This document shows, piece by piece, positions 45,605 to 54,309 of a stretch of 64,000 nucleotides of DNA. The notes below the pieces were generated by a model that was not told where the DNA came from, ran no database searches, and was given only the letters and a program-made list of their open reading frames with translations. Every line of letters begins with the position of its first letter. Positions within the stretch are counted from its first letter, which is position 1. This DNA is from Tenacibaculum maritimum NCIMB 2154 (lineage in GTDB: Bacteria > Bacteroidota > Bacteroidia > Flavobacteriales > Flavobacteriaceae), in assembly GCF_900119795.1 (NCBI RefSeq), contig NZ_LT634361.1, positions 3,023,001 to 3,087,000 of the forward strand, in the 5' to 3' direction. Position numbers and translations under genes: made by a program.

Positions 45605-45724
45605 TTACCACCTTACTTGATATGGATATTTTTCATATACAGAATTTGATTCAGAAAAAGTATATCCATCTAAACCGTTTTTCTTTGCTTGTTGATATAA
45701 AGATTTACTTTCATTATACTTTCC
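45605..45724 (-). pseudogene. Severed C-terminal tail of the TPR lipoprotein
   Basis: In the same frame after the TAG stop at 45725-45727 the sequence reads GKYNESKSLYQQAKKNGLDG through to YEKYPYQVRW and a TAA at 45605-45607. It continues the last TPR helix of the gene upstream, so the TAG is a recent nonsense mutation (or a sequencing error). Confidence 0.65.
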
Positions 45725-46411
45725 CTACCTAGATAAGCACAAAGACTTATAGTACTGAACATCAGAAAAATTAGGATATTGTATTAAACAATTATCAAAC
45801 TCAATTATAGCTTCTTTCCATTTTCCTTGCTCATATTTACTGATGCCTAAATAAAACAAATCCAAAAGGTGTGCTTCTTTCCATTTTTCTTTTTGCAGCT
45901 TAATATCCTCTTTAAGGATTCTTTCAGCTTCTTCGAATTTATTAAGTTGTAATTTGCTTACGGCGATGTAAAACTGGTATGTATGATCCATCTCATAACC
46001 ATTGCCATATACATCAATACATTTTTCAAAATCTATTATTGCATCCCTATATCTTTTAGCAAAAATACATTTAATAAACGCTCTATAGCTTAACCATCTG
46101 CTAGGATTATAATATACGGCTTTATCTAAATATTCCATACCAACTTCATATTTCCTTGCTTTAAAATAAGGCATTGCTTTCTGTTGCCACAGATAAGCTA
46201 TAGTACTATCAACTTTTAAGCCTTCGTCTAGTGTGTCTTGCCATTCTTTCATTTGGAACTTGTAATTAAATCTTTTTGCACCATTAATAACATATTTATC
46301 AATTATTGAATCGTGTTTTTTACTTCTTTCATAAACCAGATGCTTTACTGGTTTTTCTTTACACTCTACAAAACAGAGTCCACAAATAATTAAAAAAATT
46401 GCCTTTTTCAT
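45725..46411 (-). CDS. TPR-repeat lipoprotein, shortened by a stop codon
   Basis: The 228-residue product has a lipoprotein signal (MKKAIFLIICGLCFVEC), a Lys-rich tether and several tetratricopeptide-like helix pairs (for example YLDKAVYYNPSRWLSYRAF, and the later LGISKYEQGKWKEAIIEFD). TPR domains mediate protein contacts; its partner is unknown. The reading frame past the stop keeps a coding pattern for 39 more codons, so the ancestral protein was about 268 residues. The gene sits between the C39 remnant and the IS element, in a zone of decay, and the IS has landed about 110 bases upstream of its start. Confidence 0.7.
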   Translation of the reverse strand: MKKAIFLIICGLCFVECKEKPVKHLVYERSKKHDSIIDKYVINGAKRFNYKFQMKEWQDTLDEGLKVDSTIAYLWQQKAMPYFKARKYEVGMEYLDKAVYYNPSRWLSYRAFIKCIFAKRYRDAIIDFEKCIDVYGNGYEMDHTYQFYIAVSKLQLNKFEEAERILKEDIKLQKEKWKEAHLLDLFYLGISKYEQGKWKEAIIEFDNCLIQYPNFSDVQYYKSLCLSR

Positions 46412-46521
46412 TTGGATATTGGATTTAACTAAATAATCTTTTTCATACGTAAAGCTATAAAGCTGATTCGAAACTAAGAATTCTTTCGTTTGGTTATACT
46501 TCTTTTCAATTATACTAAATA

Positions 46522-47541
46522 ACGTGAGTTCGACTTAACTTATTCCAAGATTAGGTAAGAACCTTTGTATTTTAATGCTCGGTTTTGATTCAAGAAAAGA
46601 GTAAGCAGTCAATCCAGCAATTAGGTTTCCTAAGAAGTTATCAAACGAGCGATGTCTAGAATGTTCCATCTGACAGGTATTTTTTAATACGTCATTTACA
46701 GATTCTATAATTGCTCTTTTTCTTAAGTAAACTTTATCCATAAAATCAAGAGCTTTCTTGTTCATGTTCTTTCTTAATTTGGTAACCAAATGGATACCAT
46801 CCACAAATAATTTATCAAATAGATCTTTGCTTAAATAACCTTTATCACCATATATTTTTCCAAATATCTTATCGTGAAAGCACTTGTTCTTTAAAGGATA
46901 TCTGTCATCTACACTTGCTTTAGTAATCATAAAATCAACTATTTGTCCTTTATCATTACAGACTAAATGAAGTTTAAAACCGTAGAACCAACCCAATGTC
47001 CCGTAACTTTTTTCTGCGATTCCTTTAAATACCTTGTGTTGTTTTTCTCTTTTATAATGACTCACTTTTAGTGCTGTGGAATCAATAAAAGAGATACCAG
47101 AACACTTACCTAATCCGTGTAGTTTTAAATACACTGCTAAAGGTGGAATAACTTTCTTTTGTAGTTCTACAAATCGATTATAGGAGACAAGATCAGGAAA
47201 GAAATCATCCATGTATTTGCACACGTAATACAAATAAAAGTGTTTTAAATTTCGATAGGATTTTAGATGAAAAATAACCATAATGGTCATTACTTCACTT
47301 TTACTCATTTTGGATTTTCTCTTGCGCTTTTTAACTTTAGAACTCTCTGAAATACTGTTTTTTATTAAAACTGTTTCAAATTCTTTCATAAAATCGTCAA
47401 GATTACAAAATATTTCAATTATTTTAGTGTCAGAAATCATAAGCAGAATAATTTTAGTTTATTGGAATTCAGTACTTTAATATACTAAATTTTCTGCTTT
47501 TTTACTATAGTAAAAATAGATTTCTTACGTCGAACTCACGT
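46522..47541 (-). mobile_element. IS982-family insertion sequence with 6-bp target duplication
   Basis: The element is 1020 bp. Its ends carry inverted repeats ACGTGAGTTCGAC (46522-46534 and its complement at 47529-47541). Outside them the same six bases, TAAATA, stand at 46516-46521 and 47542-47547, a clean target-site duplication. The transposase gene inside is intact. Clean ends and an uninterrupted gene indicate a recent insertion. Confidence 0.85.
46535..47440 (-). CDS. IS982-family transposase
   Basis: The 301-residue transposase has the IS982 layout of a helical N-terminal DNA-binding part and a DDE catalytic core. Visible core pieces are SGISFIDSTALKVSHYKR (first Asp), KIYGDKGYLSKDLFDKLF (second Asp) and KRAIIESVNDVLKN (Glu). 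The GTLGWFYGFKLHLVCND segment is strongly conserved in this family. The frame fills nearly the whole element, so it looks functional. No frameshift is needed. Confidence 0.92.
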   Translation of the reverse strand: MISDTKIIEIFCNLDDFMKEFETVLIKNSISESSKVKKRKRKSKMSKSEVMTIMVIFHLKSYRNLKHFYLYYVCKYMDDFFPDLVSYNRFVELQKKVIPPLAVYLKLHGLGKCSGISFIDSTALKVSHYKREKQHKVFKGIAEKSYGTLGWFYGFKLHLVCNDKGQIVDFMITKASVDDRYPLKNKCFHDKIFGKIYGDKGYLSKDLFDKLFVDGIHLVTKLRKNMNKKALDFMDKVYLRKRAIIESVNDVLKNTCQMEHSRHRSFDNFLGNLIAGLTAYSFLESKPSIKIQRFLPNLGIS

Positions 47542-47648
47542 TAAATAAATAATCATTTTAAAAACTATTTTACTTTTAGATATCAATATATTATCTAAGT
47601 CATTATTATAATCCATTATTTTTCTAAATGGCACCAATCAACACATAT

Positions 47649-47688
47649 AAAAGGGTCGTCTAAAAATTAATTTTTAGACGACCCTTTT
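47649..47688. terminator. Strong palindromic terminator downstream of dsbD
   Basis: A perfect 40-base palindrome (20-bp arms, no loop in the sequence) with A/T runs at both ends lies 25 bases after the dsbD stop. It could end transcription on either strand. Confidence 0.8.
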
Positions 47689-47712
47689 ATATTTATATGT
47701 TGTTTTAGTACT

Positions 47713-49686
47713 TTATTTCTTGTTGAAACGCTTAAGTCCCTCCTTCAACCAAATTCTATAAGTTTCCTTATCCGTATATTGCTGAGGTAAATTTAAAACC
47801 TCTAACTTAGGACTCAAAGATACATAGAAAGGTTGTGAAGCTGTTTTAAAATTTGCTATCTGCAAAGTAGCCCATTTATCTCCATAAGTTCTAATTCTTT
47901 TTACCTTACCATTAGGTTTTAAGAAATCAAACTGCTCTTCTTTAGGCAATGTTCTTTGATGATCATCAACATATAAAGAGATTAAAACATAATTTTCTTC
48001 TATAATAGGGTATATATCTGGCTGGCTCCAAATATTTTCCTCCATCTTACGACAGTTGACACAAGCCCATCCTGTAAAATCCAATAAAATAGGTTTATTT
48101 ACAGATTTAGCATGCGCAAGACCTTCTTCAAAATCTTTGAAGCATTCTAAACCTAAAGGACAGTGATTGCTATTGTCTTGCTCATAGATACTATGGAATT
48201 GAGGTGGAGCAAATCCACTTAATAAGTTGCTATCCCATGGCTGCTTTTCTTTCTTTAAAACACCTGGTGCTAAATATACTGAAATAGCTAATGTAGCAAG
48301 ACCTAATAATATTCTAAAGAATGTTATTTTTCCATATTTTTTACCGATAAACCCAAATAAATATATTGATAAAAGGAAAGATAATACGGTCCAAATACCA
48401 ATAAATACTTCACGCTTTAAGATTCCCCAGTGACCAACTAAATCCGCATTAGATAAGAATTTAAAAGCAAAAGCTAATTCTAAGAATCCTAATACTACTT
48501 TTATAGTATTCATCCATCCTCCAGACTTTGGCAAAGAGGTTAACATACTAGGAAACAATGCAAATAAAGCAAAAGGAAGTGCTAATGCCAAACCAAAACC
48601 TCCCATCCCTACAGATAGCTGAGTTGCTCCTCCTGTAGAAGTTAAAGAACTCGCTAATAAAGATCCTAAAATAGGTCCTGTACATGAAAAGGAAACAATT
48701 GCTAAAGTTAATGCCATAAAGAAAATTCCTATGACACCTCCAATACCAGAAGCATTGTCCATTTTGTTACTCCATGAGCTAGGTAAAGTAATTTCGTAAA
48801 AACCAAAAAAGGAACCAGCAAAGAATAATAGTACAATGAAAAAGAATACATTTAACCAAATATTTGTGGAGATACTATTTAATATTTCAGGATCTAATGT
48901 ATCTAAAAAATGAAAAGGAGCACTTAATAACACATAAATTAAAATAATAAATAATCCATATAAAATAGCATTTCTTATTCCTTTACTTCTATTTTGTGAT
49001 TGTTTTGTAAAAAATGATACAGTTAATGGCACCATAGGGAATACGCAAGGAGTTAAGAACGCCAAAAGCCCTCCAATAAACCCAAGTAAAAAGACATTTA
49101 ACAAATTAGTATCTTCTTTATCAGAAGAGTTCTTATTAGCCGAGCTCTCTAATAAAATGGTATTTTTTAAGTTTAGGTTAAGAGATTGAGACAATGCTTT
49201 ACTCTTTTCATCTACCTCAACAACTACCGTTATTTCTTCTCCTGTTAAGGAAAAAGTAAAATCTTCATCAAAAGGTAAACAATACTCTTTACAAACTTGA
49301 GCATCTAAATTCAAAGTAACTGTTTTTAAGTCAGCATTTTCTACGGTAATTCTTTGAACTAACTTTGCTTCGTCAACAAAGAAAACTTCATCTTTTCCCC
49401 AAATATCACTAAACTCTGTTTCAGTTTCGCTTTCTTCCGCTTTTCCTACCAACGAGTAACCGGATTCTCCTTCAATTGGAGTAATTGTCATTGGTAAAGA
49501 AGCATCTTCAGGATTGTACTGAGAGTATAGATGCCAATCTTCTGCAATTTCTACATCAAGGATTAAGTCGTATTCTGTATCTGAAATTCTATTTACAGAA
49601 GTGTTTACTACGATAGGGTTGTCATCCGATTGTGCATAAGTTGCTAAGCCTATGACGAATAAAAATAGAGTAAAGAATTTTTTCAT
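47713..49686 (-). CDS. dsbD: Thiol:disulfide interchange protein DsbD
   Basis: The 657-residue inner-membrane protein has a signal peptide (TYAQ), a periplasmic N-terminal DsbD-alpha domain (about 25-165, with Cys pair KEYCLPF) and about eight to nine helices (about 190-490; FLTPCVFPMVPLTVSFF and SFSCTGPILGS hold the membrane Cys pair). A C-terminal thioredoxin domain has WACVNCRKMEENIW near residue 555. DsbD moves electrons from cytoplasmic thioredoxin to periplasmic thiol proteins. Its start overlaps the end of tilS by four bases, showing translational coupling in the operon. Confidence 0.94.
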   Translation of the reverse strand: MKKFFTLFLFVIGLATYAQSDDNPIVVNTSVNRISDTEYDLILDVEIAEDWHLYSQYNPEDASLPMTITPIEGESGYSLVGKAEESETETEFSDIWGKDEVFFVDEAKLVQRITVENADLKTVTLNLDAQVCKEYCLPFDEDFTFSLTGEEITVVVEVDEKSKALSQSLNLNLKNTILLESSANKNSSDKEDTNLLNVFLLGFIGGLLAFLTPCVFPMVPLTVSFFTKQSQNRSKGIRNAILYGLFIILIYVLLSAPFHFLDTLDPEILNSISTNIWLNVFFFIVLLFFAGSFFGFYEITLPSSWSNKMDNASGIGGVIGIFFMALTLAIVSFSCTGPILGSLLASSLTSTGGATQLSVGMGGFGLALALPFALFALFPSMLTSLPKSGGWMNTIKVVLGFLELAFAFKFLSNADLVGHWGILKREVFIGIWTVLSFLLSIYLFGFIGKKYGKITFFRILLGLATLAISVYLAPGVLKKEKQPWDSNLLSGFAPPQFHSIYEQDNSNHCPLGLECFKDFEEGLAHAKSVNKPILLDFTGWACVNCRKMEENIWSQPDIYPIIEENYVLISLYVDDHQRTLPKEEQFDFLKPNGKVKRIRTYGDKWATLQIANFKTASQPFYVSLSPKLEVLNLPQQYTDKETYRIWLKEGLKRFNKK

Positions 49687-51023
49687 TCTATGTAGTTTAT
49701 GGGGGTTGTTAAAATACTTATTTTTAATATTCTATTTGTTTCTTTGGATACAGTAAAACGTCTATCCGATCTTTTTCCTATAATCCAAATAATCTCATCT
49801 TTAGAAGAACAAAGTAACCAAGTCCGTTCTTTATCGATAAGAGATAATTTCTCATCTTTAAAAAATTTACTTAGCTTTTTTTTACCGGACATTCCTGTTG
49901 GATAAAAAAAATCACCTTCTTTCCATTTCCTTAAAATGAGCGGGTAATTTAATAATTTTTTATCAAGATAAACAATATTATTGTTTATTAATGACATTTG
50001 TTGAACATTTTCAAAACACAAACGAATTGGGTTTGTAATTTTGGTACTAGACTCTTCAATTTTAATTTTTTTATTTACAATTAAAGAGCTTTCACTAATT
50101 GGCAAAAGTAATAAAAATTCTCTGTCTTTTAATAATCTATGCGATTTTGTTAGTATATATTTCCCAGATTGTGCAGATACTAGATTGTAAACATCGTTCC
50201 ATTCCGTGAAGCCATAGCTCTTTAGGAGTTCAAATAAATACACTTTCGGGCTATTTATTTTTCTTAATTCTGAGATATTTATTTTAAGAAGGTCATTTTC
50301 TTTGGTAAGAATTTTTTTTGACATTTCATCAATACTTTCTTTTATAACCCGCTGACTAGATTGGAGATAATCCGTTGTTCTATTAAATGTTTCAATCAGT
50401 TGTGGATTGATTGTTTCTAAAACAGGAATTATTTGATGGCGTATCTTATTCCGTGTATATTTTATAGCAGCATTACTTGCATCCTCTCTCCAACTAATTT
50501 TTTGATCAACTGCAAAATTTAACAACTCTTTACTCGAAAAAGGAAGTAAAGGTCTTATGATATTTTTATTAACAGAAGGAATTCCTGTAAGCCCCTCTAA
50601 TCCAGTTCCTCTAGACAAGTTGATTAGAAATGTTTCTAAATTATCATTAGCATGATGAGCTGTTAAAACATACTCAAACAAATACTCTTTAGCTAACTTT
50701 TGAAACCACTTATAACGCAAATCTCTAGCTGCAATTTGAGTAGATAGCTTATGCTTAGCGGCATATACATTGGTTTCAAATTTTGTTGTGAATACTTTTA
50801 ATTCTAACTTCTCCCCTAACCTTTCAACAAACTGTTCGTCTAAATCGCTCTCCTTTCCTCTTAATTGAAAATTACAGTGAGCCAATGAGATATCGTAATT
50901 CAATTTATGAAATAGATGAGCAAGTACTACACTATCAACCCCTCCAGAAATAGCTATCAATATTTTTTTTCCTTCTATAAAAGGAAAGTTTTGATTGATA
51001 TGTCTTCTTAATTTTTGTATCAT
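49683..51023 (-). CDS. tilS: tRNA(Ile)-lysidine synthase
   Basis: The 446-residue enzyme changes the wobble cytidine of the AUA-reading tRNA-Ile to lysidine, using ATP and lysine. The PP-loop SGGVDSVVLAHLFHK lies near residue 25, with the HHANDNLETFLINLSRGTGL catalytic segment near 125. The C-terminal region has the substrate-binding part ending in the KKLSKFFKDEKLSL and RTWLLCSSKDEIIWIIGKR segments. It is essential in most bacteria. It overlaps dsbD by four bases. Confidence 0.95.
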   Translation of the reverse strand: MIQKLRRHINQNFPFIEGKKILIAISGGVDSVVLAHLFHKLNYDISLAHCNFQLRGKESDLDEQFVERLGEKLELKVFTTKFETNVYAAKHKLSTQIAARDLRYKWFQKLAKEYLFEYVLTAHHANDNLETFLINLSRGTGLEGLTGIPSVNKNIIRPLLPFSSKELLNFAVDQKISWREDASNAAIKYTRNKIRHQIIPVLETINPQLIETFNRTTDYLQSSQRVIKESIDEMSKKILTKENDLLKINISELRKINSPKVYLFELLKSYGFTEWNDVYNLVSAQSGKYILTKSHRLLKDREFLLLLPISESSLIVNKKIKIEESSTKITNPIRLCFENVQQMSLINNNIVYLDKKLLNYPLILRKWKEGDFFYPTGMSGKKKLSKFFKDEKLSLIDKERTWLLCSSKDEIIWIIGKRSDRRFTVSKETNRILKISILTTPINYIE

Positions 51024-51051
51024 TCTTTACTTGAAAAAGCACCGCTCTTTG

Positions 51052-51873
51052 TTATAACTGAGTATTTAACCAATTTATAATATCTTCTAATACCTCTTCC
51101 TTACATAAATCATTATGTAATTCATGATATCCTCCTTCATACAAACTTAAAGTAGCTTTTTCAGAAGCTTTAGCAAATAACTCAGACCCTTTATAATCAA
51201 TGATTTTATCATTAGTTCCATGCGCTAAAAATAGTGGTATCTTCAAAGAAGAAGCATTTTGAATAGCCCATTCTCCTGTTTCTATAAAAGTAAGCGAAAA
51301 ATTAGGACTCACCTTGTCATGAATCAACTTGTCATCTATATATTTTTGAACTTCTTCGGCATCGCGAGAAATATCTTTAGCAGCTAATTCATTACTCAAT
51401 GTTACTGAAGGAGCTATTTTTTGCATTAGCTTTCCAAGTGATAATTTCCATGCAGGAGGTTCAAATGCTAAAAGTAAAAAAGCGCTAGTAGCAATTGCCC
51501 CTTTTAAGGAGTTTTCTTCTCGAAGCACATAATTAATAACCACATTTCCTCCCATCGAATGCCCGTAAAGAAAAATAGGTTTCTTAGGAAATAACTCCTT
51601 AGTCTTTTTTATTGTTTGAGCAACACTTTCTAAAACGGCATTAAAATTAGGATTATGACCTCTTTTACCTGTAGTTTTCCCATGCCCAAATTGATCAAAA
51701 GCTACTACGCTAAAATTATTTTCAGTTAGCTTTTTAGCAACGTGTTCATACCTACTAGAATGTTCTCCCATACCATGGACGATAACAACAACTGCTCTTG
51801 TTTTTATGGCAGACCAATATTGCCCAAAAAAAGTAGTTTTATGAATGTTGAATTTAAATATTTGATGTTCCAT
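51052..51873 (-). CDS. Monoacylglycerol-lipase-like alpha/beta hydrolase
   Basis: The 273-residue protein lacks a signal peptide. The core has VIVHGMGEHSSRY (oxyanion loop) near residue 32, the nucleophile elbow GHSMGG near 105 and a late EGGYHELHNDL providing the histidine, as in monoacylglycerol lipases and lysophospholipases. It probably hydrolyses membrane-derived monoacylglycerols or lysophospholipids in the cytoplasm. It lies between a 77-residue protein gene (3 bases upstream) and tilS in the same run. Confidence 0.85.
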   Translation of the reverse strand: MEHQIFKFNIHKTTFFGQYWSAIKTRAVVVIVHGMGEHSSRYEHVAKKLTENNFSVVAFDQFGHGKTTGKRGHNPNFNAVLESVAQTIKKTKELFPKKPIFLYGHSMGGNVVINYVLREENSLKGAIATSAFLLLAFEPPAWKLSLGKLMQKIAPSVTLSNELAAKDISRDAEEVQKYIDDKLIHDKVSPNFSLTFIETGEWAIQNASSLKIPLFLAHGTNDKIIDYKGSELFAKASEKATLSLYEGGYHELHNDLCKEEVLEDIINWLNTQL

Positions 51874-51876
51874 GAT

Positions 51877-52110
51877 TTATTGTTTTTTTAGCCAAGATCG
51901 AATCGCTTTTTTTAACGCTTGTTCAGGTTGGGGTAATGGTATTGTTTTTCCAAACTGTTTACTTCTTTTAAATTTAGAAAATGTAATTTTAAGCTGCTTC
52001 CAGTCTTCAGGATAAACTTCTAAAAATTTATTAAAAAAATTTTGTTCATTAGGACTCCCCTCTATTCCAGAAAGCACCTCTCTAAACTTTTCTTCTTGTT
52101 GTATAATCAT
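51877..52110 (-). CDS. Small conserved protein of unknown function
   Basis: The 77-residue protein is charged and mostly helical (FFNKFLEVYPEDWKQLKITF, then QALKKAIRSWLKKQ). No signal peptide or membrane segment is seen. It stands in an operon between the pabB-like gene (19 bases upstream) and the lipase gene (3 bases downstream), so it is probably a real gene. I do not recognise the family. Confidence 0.65.
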   Translation of the reverse strand: MIIQQEEKFREVLSGIEGSPNEQNFFNKFLEVYPEDWKQLKITFSKFKRSKQFGKTIPLPQPEQALKKAIRSWLKKQ

Positions 52111-52129
52111 TTAGTAAATATAAATAAAA

Positions 52130-53437
52130 CTACCTTGAATGCAACAATACATACTTCATAGCTTTAGCTTTAAGCAAGCACTCTTCATATTCCTTTTCAG
52201 GCGTAGATTTTGAAGTAATAGCACTGCCAACAGAGTAAGATACATATTTTACCTCATCATTATACAATATACTTCTTATAATAACATTAAAATCAAAATC
52301 GCCATTAGGCGTAAAATACCCAATACTCCCAGAATATAATCCACGCTTAGTCTCCTCTAAATCTTCAATAATTTGCATGGCTGAAATTTTTGGAGCCCCA
52401 GTCATACTTCCCATAGGAAAAGTATCCTTAATAACATCTACTGGATGAACTGTATGCGCAACCTCTGAAGTAATTGTTGAAATCATTTGATGCACTTGAT
52501 TAAAAGAGTACACCTTACACAATTCCTCAACTTGAACACTTCCTTTTTTTGCTGTTTTAGCCAAATCGTTTCTAACCAAATCAACAATCATAATATTTTC
52601 AGATCGCTCTTTTTCATCTCTCCCTAAATCAAAAGCTATTTTAGCATCTTCAATCGGATTAACCATTCTCTTTGCCGTTCCTTTTATGGGTTGAGAAATA
52701 ATCTTTGAACCTTGCTTCCTAATATATCGTTCAGGAGTAGCAGATAATAAATATTGGTGTTCATGCCTAAAAAAAGTAGCAAATGGCGGCGCAGAAATTT
52801 TATTCAATTCCCTATAAATCTTATACGGGTTTATGGCTGTATTTTCAGCATAAAATTCTTGGCAAAAATTAGCCTCATAGATATCTCCTCTATGAATATG
52901 CTTTAAAACCGTTGCTACCTTCTTATAATATTCATCTTTATGGATACGAAGTTTTATTTTAAGATCCTCTTCTCTAGAAGACGGAGCTACAGCAGTATTC
53001 ATTTCCATAATTTCATCAAAATCCTCTTCCAATTCATCATCCACCATTTTTAAATAGTGAAACGCTACCGTGTTTCCTTTCAGAAAAATAAGTTTTTGTG
53101 GCTGAAAGAAATAAAGATCGGGAAACTTTAATCCATCAAAGTTATTTGAAGATAATTGTTCCGTATCATTTTTAACATCATAAGAAATGTATCCAAAAAT
53201 ATAGTCATCTGTATACGATTGATACTCTTTTAATTTATCAAAAGCTTTGTAATAATCAGTTTTTATAGCAGTGAACTCCTCTATAGCTAAAGCACAATCA
53301 AATGAGCTATATTCTTGCTGGCAACTATTAGAATCTAGCCAAACGATAGTTTCAAACTGCTGTGACCAAGTGAAAAGCTTTTCTTTAAACGATATCGGAT
53401 CATCTATCGAAAAATTACGTTGAGTTCTTAATGACAT
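52130..53437 (-). CDS. pabB: Aminodeoxychorismate synthase component I-like protein
   Basis: The 435-residue protein is a chorismate-binding enzyme. Its C-terminal domain has GDIYEANFCQEFYAEN, LLSATPERY, ISQPIKGTAKR, the active site IMIVDLVRNDLAKTAKKGSV and TFPMGSMTGAPKISAMQIIE. The missing N-terminal tryptophan-binding features and the form of the PIKGT site favour PabB (making aminodeoxychorismate for folate) over TrpE. No glutaminase subunit lies next to it. It starts the five-gene run down to dsbD. Confidence 0.85.
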   Translation of the reverse strand: MSLRTQRNFSIDDPISFKEKLFTWSQQFETIVWLDSNSCQQEYSSFDCALAIEEFTAIKTDYYKAFDKLKEYQSYTDDYIFGYISYDVKNDTEQLSSNNFDGLKFPDLYFFQPQKLIFLKGNTVAFHYLKMVDDELEEDFDEIMEMNTAVAPSSREEDLKIKLRIHKDEYYKKVATVLKHIHRGDIYEANFCQEFYAENTAINPYKIYRELNKISAPPFATFFRHEHQYLLSATPERYIRKQGSKIISQPIKGTAKRMVNPIEDAKIAFDLGRDEKERSENIMIVDLVRNDLAKTAKKGSVQVEELCKVYSFNQVHQMISTITSEVAHTVHPVDVIKDTFPMGSMTGAPKISAMQIIEDLEETKRGLYSGSIGYFTPNGDFDFNVIIRSILYNDEVKYVSYSVGSAITSKSTPEKEYEECLLKAKAMKYVLLHSR

Positions 53438-53684
53438 TCGGCAAAAATAAGAAACCCGATAGAAATACTGCTATCGAGGTAAAAAAATGAACTATAAACT
53501 TAAAAAACAACTTTATTCTATTCACTAAAAGAAGGCGCAGTTATCCAACTGGTTATACTTACCAATATTTAAATAATAAATAATGCTATGGATGCAACCA
53601 CTACAAAAAAGGAAATCAAACAGTAAAGAAAAAACCTTCCAATTAACACTGAAAGGCCTTTGTATTTTATTAAAGTAAATTATA

Positions 53685-54212
53685 CTAAATAGTAAAATCT
53701 CCTTTTGCTTTATGATCGCTATTTTCATAACGTTCTATGCATTTATCTAGAATTTCATATGCTTCATTAGCATCTCCCCATTCTCCAATATCTACCTTTT
53801 TCTTTTCTAAATCTTTATACACCTGAAAAAAGTGAGTGATCTCTTTTTGGCGGTGTGGATTTAAATCAGATAAGTCATTATAACGATTCCAAATAGGGTC
53901 TGATACAGGCACGCACACTATCTTTTCATCAGGACCTTTTTCATCAGCCATATGAAAAACTCCAATAGGCTTTACTTCCATTACACACATTGGAAAGGTT
54001 GGTTCTGCTCCTAATACTAATACATCTAAAGGATCTCCATCTAGCGCCAATGTTTTAGGTATAAAACCATAATCTCCTGGGTACATCATTGAAGAAAATA
54101 ACATTCTATCAAAACGTATTTTTTTCAATTCAAAATCATATTCGTATTTATTTCTGCTTCCTTTTGGTATTTCTATTAGAACATCTACCGTCTTTCTTTC
54201 TTTTGCAGTCAT
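53685..54212 (-). CDS. ppa: Family I inorganic pyrophosphatase
   Basis: The 175-residue cytoplasmic enzyme splits pyrophosphate and so drives biosynthetic reactions forward. The family signature appears as YPGDYGFIPKTLALDGDPLDVLVLG near residue 45, with the Asp trio that binds magnesium; EIPKGSRNKYEYD near 13 is another core segment. Length is normal. No terminator is clear. It is monocistronic on the minus strand. Confidence 0.97.
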   Translation of the reverse strand: MTAKERKTVDVLIEIPKGSRNKYEYDFELKKIRFDRMLFSSMMYPGDYGFIPKTLALDGDPLDVLVLGAEPTFPMCVMEVKPIGVFHMADEKGPDEKIVCVPVSDPIWNRYNDLSDLNPHRQKEITHFFQVYKDLEKKKVDIGEWGDANEAYEILDKCIERYENSDHKAKGDFTI

Positions 54213-54309
54213 ATGTTTATTTTTTCATTTTTAAAAATCGGACAGCAAAAGTAAGAATTTATTCTTTCTTGAAGGCTAAAGTTTTGATTATTTTCATGAT
54301 AGATAATAA

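Noticed and set aside
53438..53684. Small frame between ppa and pabB
   Set aside because: The minus-strand frame overlaps the 3' end of ppa and has low-complexity hydrophobic content with no supporting context.
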